Source: JACJVV01 sp964581515
GTDB lineage: Archaea > Nanobdellota > Nanobdellia > Woesearchaeales > JACJVV01
Length of the DNA: 64,000 nt
Reading direction: 5' to 3'
Assembly: GCA_964581515.1 (NCBI GenBank)
Contig: CAZOOV010000003.1
Coordinates: 124,001-188,000, forward strand
Shown here: positions 34,230 to 40,943 of the stretch, one piece after another
Layout of the letters: every line of letters starts with the position of its first letter
Position numbering within the stretch: position 1 is the stretch's first letter
Notes under the pieces: generated by a model
Database searches by the model: none
What the model was told of the DNA's origin: nothing
Seen by the model: the letters and a program-made list of their open reading frames with translations, nothing else
Program-made: the position numbers and the translations under genes

Positions 34230-34433
34230 ATGACTCTTAGAGTAACAGTTGAAGGGGAAGAATGTATAGGATGCGGTGCATGTACTGCTTTTTCTGATAA
34301 TTTTGTAATAGATGATAAAAGCATTGCAAAAGTCAAGAAGGAATTGATTGGGGATGATGAGAAAGAATCTAATCAAGAAGCAGTTGATGCTTGTCCTAAG
34401 CATTGCATTAAAATAGAAGAAGTTGATGGATAA
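34230..34433 (+). CDS. Single-cluster ferredoxin, 67 aa
   Basis: Small electron carrier with one [4Fe-4S] (or [3Fe-4S]) cluster. Ligands are C12, C15 and C18 in ECIGCGACTAF and C55 in DACPKHC. The layout (C-x2-C-x2-C ... CP) is that of Thermococcus-type monocluster ferredoxins. The frame opens at 34212, but ATG 34230 has GGTGAT upstream and matches the family N-terminus; TATA-like attataaata at 34191-34200. An additional Cys59 is not a usual ligand. Confidence 0.88.
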   Translation: MTLRVTVEGEECIGCGACTAFSDNFVIDDKSIAKVKKELIGDDEKESNQEAVDACPKHCIKIEEVDG

Positions 34434-34452
34434 TTCTTAATTAGGGAAGTTT

Positions 34453-34529
34453 GTAAAAAGTCTGCTTGCACGGCGAATATATGATTTTTTAGAAAATTAT
34501 CGCCTCATTAGGTAAAGCTGACTTTTTAC
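34453..34529. other. Long imperfect hairpin, possible small RNA or terminator
   Basis: GTAAAAAGTC (34453-34462) and GACTTTTTAC (34520-34529) are perfect complements. After a T-T mismatch the pairing continues with GC/GC, and an inner stem GGCGA (34472-34476)/TCGCC (34500-34504) closes an AT-rich loop. The element lies between the ferredoxin and the next promoter (TATA 34545-34554), so it is not in the leader of that gene. Either strand could be transcribed. Confidence 0.45.
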
Positions 34530-34571
34530 TTATTTGAGGAGTAATATTTAAATACTACTTGTTCTAGATTT

Positions 34572-35522
34572 ATGTATATGGATAAACTAGGCATGCGAAG
34601 ATCAATTGTATTAGGGTTAGTTCTATTGTTGATCTGCTCGTTTGTTATGTATATTGTAATTGCTGCAGATACACCTTCAGTTCCTAGCGGGGATGCAACA
34701 GCAGATGGTACAACTACAGTTACTGGTAATAGAGGTAATAATAATGTTGATGCAGGTAGTGGTAACAGGGGTTATGGTGGCACTTATTGGGCGTCAAATG
34801 TAATATATACTGCACTTACAAGTTCTGCAGGTACAGCTGGACATAGTACTTTTGGAAATCTTCTTTATGATGATGATGAGATGGCTGAGAAAGCAGCAGC
34901 TGCAGATCAGTGGCTTTATGACCATCTTTTTCCTGGAAGTCAGGAATGGTATCTAAATGAAGTATGTAGCAGTGATATTCCTTCAACAGGGGGAAGTTAT
35001 GCTTATGTTGAGACTGATGGACAGATTCAGATTGTTGCACATGTTGAAGGAGAGAAAATACCTTATACTATGTATAATGAGACAAATACTTCTACAGGTG
35101 AAGTTGCTTCAATTCAAAGATATATATATAAATTGTCAATCAGCGTATCAAACAATGATCCAGAGAACAAGACAATCAGGTTTTATGTAAAAGTAGATGA
35201 TGTCTCTCTTTATAACTATACAATCAATCTTACTCATGGCAGTTCCTTTAGCAAGACTGGTTCTAGCATGGAGGTCATTGATTCAGATAATGATTATTCT
35301 ACTATCTGCATTGATTTTGTAGGAGACGCTCCTCTCATTGGTCCAAGAGCTGAACTTACAGAACTTACTGATCCTTTATGTAATAATATAGTGACTGTAG
35401 ATGCAGCTTCAACCAGTACATATGCTGCGCCATCTTATCTTTCTATAACAAGTAGCAGTAGTAGTTCTGGGACTGGGGCAAATGTAGGGGACGGTACTGG
35501 CCAGACTGCAAATGCCATATGA
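34572..35522 (+). CDS. Secreted Ser/Thr/Gly-rich protein, 316 aa
   Basis: A signal peptide (SIVLGLVLLLICSFVMYIVIAADT) is followed by a Thr/Gly/Asn-rich linker and a domain of about 200 residues with only four Cys. The C-terminus (SSSSSGTGANVGDG) is low-complexity. No family recognised. The start may be ATG 34572 or 34578; the TATA-like tatttaaata at 34545-34554 places transcription start almost on them. Confidence 0.7.
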   Translation: MYMDKLGMRRSIVLGLVLLLICSFVMYIVIAADTPSVPSGDATADGTTTVTGNRGNNNVDAGSGNRGYGGTYWASNVIYTALTSSAGTAGHSTFGNLLYDDDEMAEKAAAADQWLYDHLFPGSQEWYLNEVCSSDIPSTGGSYAYVETDGQIQIVAHVEGEKIPYTMYNETNTSTGEVASIQRYIYKLSISVSNNDPENKTIRFYVKVDDVSLYNYTINLTHGSSFSKTGSSMEVIDSDNDYSTICIDFVGDAPLIGPRAELTELTDPLCNNIVTVDAASTSTYAAPSYLSITSSSSSSGTGANVGDGTGQTANAI

Positions 35523-35572
35523 GAAAGGCTGACTTATTAATTCTATCTAATAATTAAGAATTTTTTAAATTT

Positions 35573-36124
35573 TTATCCTACATTTGTTCTTATCCAATTA
35601 GTTATCCCATTGCTTATCTTGCTTAGTAATCCAACTGGTGCAGGAGATGTAACATAACTGTTGATAAATCCTTTATTCATATGATTGAATACTTGGTTGT
35701 TGATTGATGTAGAATATCTTAATTCTAATACACTGTTAAAACTTTTGCCAGGAGGGATATTTTTGCATCTTTTAATCTCATAGCTGAGATTTTTCCCACT
35801 TTCTACCATTGCTAATGGTAAATCTTTTTGTTCACATTCTTTTATCATAATAGAAAGGTTATATGCTGTCTCGCTTAAATCATTATGTAAGAATATGGTT
35901 ACTTTATCTCCACTATCTCCTTCTGAAGGGAACTTAACATCGTTTGTTTCTGCAAGTTGGCTTATACAAGTAAAACCATCACCAAGTTCACATGTCTCTG
36001 ATGCTCCTTTCATAAAATCAGCTACTCCTAACACATGCATGAGTATAAGAACACATACAAGTAATGCAATCAACCATCCATTTATTATGAAATATTTAGA
36101 TATGCTTTGTGCTTTACTTTGCAT
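35573..36124 (-). CDS. Single-pass membrane protein, 183 aa
   Basis: After a short basic N-terminus comes one helix (WLIALLVCVLILMHVLGVADF), then an extracytoplasmic domain of about 145 residues with four Cys. No family recognised. The start is taken at ATG 36124, which overlaps the end of pgk by 11 bases; the longer frame to 36157 would lie deep inside pgk. Cotranscription with pgk is likely from the overlap. Confidence 0.65.
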   Translation of the reverse strand: MQSKAQSISKYFIINGWLIALLVCVLILMHVLGVADFMKGASETCELGDGFTCISQLAETNDVKFPSEGDSGDKVTIFLHNDLSETAYNLSIMIKECEQKDLPLAMVESGKNLSYEIKRCKNIPPGKSFNSVLELRYSTSINNQVFNHMNKGFINSYVTSPAPVGLLSKISNGITNWIRTNVG

Positions 36125-37325
36125 TTTGTTTTTGTTCCTGTATGTCAAGTGCGACAAGACTGCTATCTTGTATTAAATCAAGAGAGGCGCCTCCACCTGT
36201 AGAGATATGTGTATATTTATCTTGAAGACCAGTCTTTTCAATTGCAGTTACACTATCTCCACCACCAACAATTCTTACAGAACTTAAAGTAGCAAGATAT
36301 TGTGCTATTGCATTTGTACCTTTGTCAAAAGGTTCTACTTCGAACATTCCTGCTGGTCCGTTCCAGAAGATTGTATTTGCATTCTTGCATCTTTCTTGGA
36401 TGAGTGCTATACTTTTCTCACCAATATCAAGTCCAGAATATCCTTCAGGTATTTCTCCTGCTGGTACTGTTCTTATGTCTGTGTAATTGTCTCCTTCTTT
36501 TTTTGCAACAACAGTATCAATAGGTAAAGTTAATTTATCGAAGTATGATGCAGCTAGTGCTTGTTTTGCAGTATCTACTCCTTCACAAAGGCTGAGTCCT
36601 ACATTTTTTCCTTGTGCTTTTTGGAATGCATATTCCATAGCACCCACTATTATTACCTCATCAACTTTATGTGATAGTGCTTCTATTACTTTTATCTTAT
36701 CTTCTACTTTTGCTCCACCAAGTATTGCTACATATGGTGCTTGTGGATCAACGATTAGTCTTGATAGTTGATTTATTTCTTTATCCACAAGAAATCCGAT
36801 TCCACATGGGATATATTTTGCAATATCATAAACAGATGCATGTTTCCTGTGGCTTGATCCGAATGCATCGTTGATGAATATGTCAGCGAATGATGCAAGT
36901 CTTTGTGCAAGCATCTCTCTTGAAGGGTCATCTTTGGATTCTTCATGTTCAAGGTTGAATCTTGTATTCTCTAAGAGGATAAGTTTTTCATCAGGTATTG
37001 CTGAGTTCATGTAATCTTTCACGAATGCCACTTCCTGTTGCATTATCTCTCCTAATTTCTTAGCTACTACATCTAATGATAATGAGGAAATATATTCGCC
37101 TCCTTTTGCAGCTACTTTCTTAGGTTTGCCTAAATGTGACATCAGTATTAATTTTTCAGCTCCATGGTCCAGTATATGCTTAATGCTTGGCATTGCTGCA
37201 TCTATCCTAGCAGTAGAAGTAATTTCTCTTGTCTTTTTGTCAAGCGGGACGTTGAAGTCAACACGCATTATGACTTTCTTTCCGTTATAATCAAAATCAG
37301 TTATTCTCTTGATATCTTCATACAT
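36114..37325 (-). CDS. pgk: Phosphoglycerate kinase
   Basis: Interconverts 1,3-bisphosphoglycerate and 3-phosphoglycerate with ADP/ATP in glycolysis and gluconeogenesis. All family blocks are present: RVDFNVPLD near residue 21, SHLGKPK near 64, FGSSHRKHAS near 155, GGAKVEDKI near 205, FWNGPAGMFEVEPFDKGT near 330 and GGGDSVTAIE near 360, with STGGGASLD close to the end. The last blocks look bacterial in style (inference). Minus-strand promoter agtataaataag and AAGGTGAT just before the ATG support the start. Confidence 0.95.
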   Translation of the reverse strand: MYEDIKRITDFDYNGKKVIMRVDFNVPLDKKTREITSTARIDAAMPSIKHILDHGAEKLILMSHLGKPKKVAAKGGEYISSLSLDVVAKKLGEIMQQEVAFVKDYMNSAIPDEKLILLENTRFNLEHEESKDDPSREMLAQRLASFADIFINDAFGSSHRKHASVYDIAKYIPCGIGFLVDKEINQLSRLIVDPQAPYVAILGGAKVEDKIKVIEALSHKVDEVIIVGAMEYAFQKAQGKNVGLSLCEGVDTAKQALAASYFDKLTLPIDTVVAKKEGDNYTDIRTVPAGEIPEGYSGLDIGEKSIALIQERCKNANTIFWNGPAGMFEVEPFDKGTNAIAQYLATLSSVRIVGGGDSVTAIEKTGLQDKYTHISTGGGASLDLIQDSSLVALDIQEQKQNAK

Positions 37326-37603
37326 ATTATCACCTTGCTGCTTATTTATACTTAATTAATCTACTCTTTCACCTCTTATGATGCAGGTATCTATCATGTT
37401 TATAAAAATTGCTATAGAAACGAGAAATGTAAACATTTCTGGTGTATATGAAATATATACAATCTGTGATATTTATGTTAAGGGAAGTCAGTAATTTTTC
37501 TTTTTTTGAGGGTATTTCTTTTATTTTAATTAGGTTAATTAGTTGTCCTTTTATAGTAGTTACAATCCAAAGGTTTATAAAGAGAGGATTGCTTCTTTAG
37601 TAT

Positions 37604-37879
37604 ATGCCAGACGGATATAAAGTTGAAACTGGAGAAAAAGTAACTTTTAGTGGACAAGGTTTCTTTAGTTCATCTATAGAGTTGATGTATTGTGGTAAAT
37701 ATGCGGCAGACAGATATTCTTTAGCACCTTATAATATAGGGACATATAGTGAAGCTGCAACAAATGTATTTTTTCATATTGAGCAGACAGATATCCAGTT
37801 GCAAGGCCACAGGCTAAAGGTTCATCATGTCATAGATGAAGCTATTTGGTTGGAATATCTGGGCAAGAAGAAGAAATAA
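37604..37879 (+). CDS. Hypothetical protein, 91 aa
   Basis: Small soluble protein with no recognised family; beta-rich (KVTFSGQGFFSSSIELMY). A clear TATA box (ggtttataaagag, 37571-37583) and the leaderless ATG at 37604 support it. It precedes the 37914 membrane gene by 34 bases. A further TATA-like box lies between them. Confidence 0.65.
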   Translation: MPDGYKVETGEKVTFSGQGFFSSSIELMYCGKYAADRYSLAPYNIGTYSEAATNVFFHIEQTDIQLQGHRLKVHHVIDEAIWLEYLGKKKK

Positions 37880-37913
37880 TTTCAATATATTATATATCAA
37901 TAGGTTATAAAAA

Positions 37914-39191
37914 ATGGTTTTAGACACAATTCTATCATTGCCATCGCCAGCGGTTGCTGTTGGTGCTGGGGGAGCTATTGCAACAGCTGTAGCTTTCATA
38001 ACGCATTATTATCAAAAGAAAAGAGCTGCTATCTTTCCAGTAGTTTATTCTCATCGTGATAAGATAGGTCCGCAAGATGAGCCAGCTTTAGATTTTTATG
38101 GTGCAGTCAATGATATGACTATGTCGATAACTGAGGCATGGAATGAGATGGGGAAAACAAAGAGCTATAACAGATTCATGAAATCATTGCATCATGAAAG
38201 ATTTTTACAGAGTCTTGATGGGGTTGCTCTTGATGGAAGGGATCTCCTTGAAAAAGTTGCTCCTCACGTCGAGCTTGCAAGCATGGCAAGTAAGGTAGCA
38301 AGTACATTAGATGACTCTTGGCATTACAGGAGTCATGATAACTATCATACTCAGGTATATTATACTACTGAATCATATACAGATGCAAAGGGCAAAGTCA
38401 AGACTCGTAGAGTCAGAAGGACTAGGCAAGTATATGATGATACTGATCATTATTTTACGTTCTACCCAGAAAATGCAAGAAAAGCACATGAATTGCTTGA
38501 CAATCTTGTCGTCAAGTATATGAATACTGATTTATATGATCCAGGGCTTACTAGGTATAAGATTGACCCTACTGGAAAAGATGAAAGAAGGGCAAGGCTT
38601 ACAGTATTTGAGGATGAAGCTTACAAAGTAACAGACAAGGAACTGGATAATATAATGAATCAATGGTTGATTCATGCTGGCGTGAACAATATGGTTGTAA
38701 ATTTCAAAGACAATATGGCATATCTTGTTGAAAATATGCATCATGCAGTAGAAGTTATTGAATCATCTAGGACAAGTTATCATTATAATACTACTTCAAG
38801 GAGCCATAGTGGTCCAGATGGTTATAGGTGGTCTGCTGATCTTGAATCTAAGTCAAGAAATGCTAGCAATTCTGTTGGTAGTATGACTGGTCCTGTTAGG
38901 ACATGTATGGAAAAAGCAGGTAACCTTCGAGAAAGACTTGTTGCTGGATTAAAGAAAGGTGGCGCTGAGAGTAATTTAAAGCAGACTGCTAAGGATGCAC
39001 TTGATATCGGTGTTGAGAGTTATTTGGCAGCATTTCCTGGTTCTGAGATAAATATTGATCAGCGTGTTAAGCCAGGTAGTATTGCACTAATTTCTCTAGG
39101 GGTTGGTCTTTTGACAGGCATATTGACCTATTTTGCTCATTCGTCTGCTGTTGCAAGTGCTGTTGAAGCTGTTAATCATTATTCTTATTGA
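37914..39191 (+). CDS. Membrane-anchored protein, 425 aa
   Basis: Hydrophobic helices at both ends: residues about 7-28 (PSPAVAVGAGGAIATAVAFI) and 395-417 (SIALISLGVGLLTGILTYFA). Between them is a largely helical, charged domain of about 360 residues with an Arg-rich loop (KVKTRRVRRTRQVYDDTDH). Helices at the two ends would place the central part on one side of the membrane. No family recognised. Confidence 0.75.
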   Translation: MVLDTILSLPSPAVAVGAGGAIATAVAFITHYYQKKRAAIFPVVYSHRDKIGPQDEPALDFYGAVNDMTMSITEAWNEMGKTKSYNRFMKSLHHERFLQSLDGVALDGRDLLEKVAPHVELASMASKVASTLDDSWHYRSHDNYHTQVYYTTESYTDAKGKVKTRRVRRTRQVYDDTDHYFTFYPENARKAHELLDNLVVKYMNTDLYDPGLTRYKIDPTGKDERRARLTVFEDEAYKVTDKELDNIMNQWLIHAGVNNMVVNFKDNMAYLVENMHHAVEVIESSRTSYHYNTTSRSHSGPDGYRWSADLESKSRNASNSVGSMTGPVRTCMEKAGNLRERLVAGLKKGGAESNLKQTAKDALDIGVESYLAAFPGSEINIDQRVKPGSIALISLGVGLLTGILTYFAHSSAVASAVEAVNHYSY

Positions 39192-39390
39192 TTTTTTTTC
39201 AGTTTTTTTAGTTATTATTGATTTTTGTCTATTTTGTTAATTCTTACCTTATTTCAGTGATCTTTTACTTTTTTTAATATACTCTTTTGTATATTAGTCT
39301 TCTAAATGGTATAGAAATAGAAATATTTATATACTTGTTGTGCTTTAGTGTAATAAAATAATAAAGATAATAGATTAATTTACCTAAAAA

Positions 39391-39798
39391 ATGGTTATTT
39401 TGTATGATCGCTTCAATTTTCCGGATGATATATATGAAGTCATATTTGCAACTAAGCAACAGGAGATTGTAGCAAAGGCACTAGTTGAATTCATGAAGGA
39501 TCATGAGAATGAAGTAAATAAGACAGAAATGAGTCTGTTTGCTACTCAACTACATGAAGGAAATTTTGTAACTATGCTTGATGATCCACAATTCAAAGGT
39601 AAGAAAGTTAAACTTTCTTACAATAAAAGACAATTTTACGATCGAATATTGACACCATTAAAAAGTATGGGGCTTATTGACTATGATCTGTATAAGAAGA
39701 CGTACAGGCTCAGTGATAAGTTCTACAATGATATGATGAAAATAGGACTTATGTGGAAGGAAGCGCTGAGAAAACCAGCACATTCCTATGAAAAATAA
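39391..39798 (+). CDS. Winged-helix-like hypothetical protein, 135 aa
   Basis: Residues 75-120 (YNKRQFYDRILTPLKSMGLIDYDLYKKTYRLSDKF) have the helix-turn-strand pattern of a winged helix: recognition helix, then 'GLI' and a beta wing. The preceding KTEMSLFATQLHEGNF could be the first helices. Possibly a DNA-binding regulator. It is the last gene before the structured non-coding island, on the same strand. TATA-like atatttatatact at about 39325. Confidence 0.6.
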   Translation: MVILYDRFNFPDDIYEVIFATKQQEIVAKALVEFMKDHENEVNKTEMSLFATQLHEGNFVTMLDDPQFKGKKVKLSYNKRQFYDRILTPLKSMGLIDYDLYKKTYRLSDKFYNDMMKIGLMWKEALRKPAHSYEK

Positions 39799-39861
39799 GT
39801 CCAGGTTTGTGACCTTACGATCATAACCCTTATGAAAAAATGAGACGGGAGCATCTTCGCG

Positions 39862-39888
39862 TTCTAAAAACCCCCCTAACACCCCTCT
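39862..39888 (+). repeat. C-rich 27-bp core, copy 1
   Basis: Positions 39862-39888 are identical to 40515-40541: an A-run, CCCCCC, taaca, CCCC, tct. Copy 1 is enclosed by AGCATC (39850-39855) and GATGCT (39898-39903), and further out AATGAGAC pairs with GTTTTCATT, so the core is in the loop of a long hairpin. Confidence 0.75.
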
Positions 39889-40060
39889 AAAACCCCTGAT
39901 GCTTCTGTTTTCATTGTCCTCCATAGCAATGGATCTTATCTGGCTCTGTTGCTATGAATCACGTAGGTTTTGATGTGATGCTTCGTGATAAGGAAGGCGA
40001 CACATAAACTGGCTATCGTCGAATTCCAATGTCACAGCTGATGAGACCTCATTCATTAAA

Positions 40061-40090
40061 GGCGAATTACCCACGGCATGACCGTGGGAC
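40061..40090. repeat. IS200/IS605-like terminal hairpin
   Basis: CCCACGG-catga-CCGTGGG (40070-40088) flanked by gaatta and acttc looks like the subterminal hairpins of IS200/IS605-family elements. No TnpA or TnpB frame remains in the window, so only an end or a non-autonomous derivative could be present. Confidence 0.35.
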
Positions 40091-40226
40091 TTCATTATTA
40101 CTTTTTCATTAATGTATACCCCCCCTCAGCAAAAATTAGTTATTTAGTTTCAAATCATTTTGGCGAATGATTTGATATTTGTATTTGGATGTTTGTATGG
40201 TAGAATTCCATTCAAAATAACATCGC

Positions 40227-40260
40227 GTTCACGATCCTCTCTCAGCAGAGAGGTACGAGA
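40227..40260 (+). repeat. Hairpin repeat, unit 1
   Basis: A 34-base sequence identical to unit 2. It contains CCTCTCT-cagc-AGAGAGG (40236-40253). Downstream AGAAATCC-tgt-GGATTTCT and ACCTCT (40279-40284) allow an alternative hairpin using AGAGGT (40249-40254). Confidence 0.85.
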
Positions 40261-40310
40261 AATCCTGTGGATTTCTGGACCTCTTCAATTCGCTGTTTGC
40301 AGGAACTTCC

Positions 40311-40344
40311 GTTCACGATCCTCTCTCAGCAGAGAGGTACGAGA
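40311..40344 (+). repeat. Hairpin repeat, unit 2
   Basis: Identical to unit 1 over 34 bases, 84 bases downstream. The following variable hairpin is AGAGC-taac-GCTCT, then the conserved ggacctcttc. The alternative stem AGAGGT (40333-40338)/ACCTCT (40358-40363) is kept. Confidence 0.85.
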
Positions 40345-40390
40345 GCTAACGCTCTGGACCTCTTCGATGTGCTGTAAGAAGGAATTAATA

Positions 40391-40417
40391 TTCACGATCC
40401 TCTCTCAGCAGAGAGGT
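40391..40417 (+). repeat. Hairpin repeat, unit 3 (3' part diverged)
   Basis: Shares 27 bases with units 1 and 2 (79 bases after unit 2), including the CCTCTCT/AGAGAGG hairpin. The downstream ACCTCT partner is missing. Instead a hairpin with a T-run follows (40437-40469), enclosed by TCCATCAT (40422)/ATGATGGA (40473). Confidence 0.8.
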
Positions 40418-40436
40418 TTCATCCATCATCTGGGTA

Positions 40437-40469
40437 GGGCAGTTCCTTTGGGAGCTGTCCTCCTTTTTT
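40437..40469 (+). terminator. Bacterial-style hairpin terminator 1
   Basis: GGGCAGTTCC-tttg-GGAGCTGTCC forms a 10-bp stem (two G-U pairs), followed by TCCTTTTTT. Hairpin plus T-run is a bacterial rho-independent layout, uncommon for archaea. Confidence 0.5.
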
Positions 40470-40514
40470 GATATGATGGAACTTATGTAAAATGAAGCAG
40501 AGGTGCCCTTTGCT

Positions 40515-40541
40515 TTCTAAAAACCCCCCTAACACCCCTCT
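40515..40541 (+). repeat. C-rich 27-bp core, copy 2
   Basis: Identical to 39862-39888, same orientation, 653 bases away. It lies in a hairpin with a different stem: GTGCCC (40503)/GGGCAC (40551), then GCAGAG/TTTTGT and ATGAA/TTCAT further out, and an outer TTATGTAAA/TTTACATAA. Confidence 0.75.
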
Positions 40542-40610
40542 TGATACGCTGGGCACTTTTGTATTCATCTTCATAGTGAGCATCACAAAAGGGCTCAATT
40601 TACATAAATA

Positions 40611-40637
40611 GAGGATGGCCTCTTGGCCATTCCTTTT
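40611..40637 (+). terminator. Bacterial-style hairpin terminator 2
   Basis: ATGGCC-tctt-GGCCAT (40615-40630) followed by TCCTTTTTG. Closes the structured island; uses the same TCCTTTTT tail as terminator 1. Confidence 0.5.
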
Positions 40638-40830
40638 TGTTATTCTACTGTCTGTTTCTTTATTTTGTTAATAAGAAAAGAAAAAATAGCATCAAAACTT
40701 GTTTTAGAACCTTTTGAATCTTGAATATTTCATGTTTTTACTTTTTATTCTTTTGTAGACGTTAAACTCTTTGTTTCTAAATCCACATCTAAAAATCTCT
40801 TTCAGAATATAACTGATTGACTTCCAAAAA

Positions 40831-40910
40831 GTATATAAATAAGTTCTGTCAGATTATACAAGGCACAAGATGTTGTGTTTTATTGTGTCTCAAACCACAA
40901 TATATAGTAT
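40831..40910 (+). promoter_or_regulatory. nrdJ promoter with two NrdR-box-like operators
   Basis: TATA box gtatataaat (40831-40840) predicts transcription start near 40860. gcacaagatgttgtgt (40863-40878) and ccacaatatatagtat (40895-40910) match the known bacterial NrdR box (acaCwAwATaTwGtgt) closely. They are 32 bases apart, three helical turns, as NrdR box pairs usually are. They lie at about +3 to +50, a position suited to repression. The 40641-40830 stretch before it is AT-rich with nothing else recognised. Confidence 0.65.
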
Positions 40911-40943
40911 TTATCGCGCAGTGAGAAAAAAGAGGCAAAAATC

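Larger units (their letters stand above)
39811..40640. other. Structured non-coding island (hairpin-rich, no convincing gene)
   Basis: About 830 bases between the 39391 gene and the nrdJ promoter hold no credible coding frame. G+C is higher than the surroundings (28 of 60 bases in 40261-40320, for example). Successive inverted repeats are visible: AGCATC/GATGCT (39850/39898), CATAGCAA/TTGCTATG (39922/39949), ATGAG/CTCAT (40041/40048), CCCACGG/CCGTGGG (40070/40082), CAAATCATT/AATGATTTG (40151/40166), three copies of CCTCTCT/AGAGAGG, GTGCCC/GGGCAC (40503/40551), TTATGTAAA/TTTACATAA (40483/40599) and ATGGCC/GGCCAT (40615/40625). The parts are listed separately. Strand is unknown, but T-runs after two hairpins favour plus. 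Confidence 0.75.

Noticed and set aside
34453..34529. Confident H/ACA guide RNA call
   Set aside because: The outer stem and ACA fit on the minus strand, but the K-turn and a normal-length upper stem are not visible, so it is kept only as an unclassified hairpin.
37378..37494. 38-codon rightward frame MMQVSIMFIK...
   Set aside because: No ribosome site or TATA box at the right distance; composition like non-coding DNA.
39658..39924. Leftward 88-codon frame with Arg-Gly-Val-Leu-Gly-Gly-Phe-Leu-Glu
   Set aside because: Mostly antisense to the 39391 gene; the shared peptide in the second core follows simply from identical nucleotides.
40227..40417. CRISPR array
   Set aside because: Only three repeats; the stretches between them are partly conserved (ggacctcttc, gctgt) and carry paired hairpins rather than unique spacers, and no cas gene is nearby.
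40160..40471. Rightward 103-codon frame across the hairpin repeats
   Set aside because: Composition follows the repeats (Ser/Arg-rich, SRSSLSREV twice); no ribosome site or promoter fits, and the repeats are explained by RNA pairing.
39811..40640. RNase P RNA, SRP RNA or tmRNA
   Set aside because: The island was read on both strands for the conserved RNase P blocks (GAGGAAAGTC and ACAGAA) and for SRP helix 8 sequence; none was found.
40841..40943. Cobalamin riboswitch before nrdJ
   Set aside because: The leader is only about 85 bases and lacks a B12 box; the NrdR-like boxes explain the conserved-looking part.
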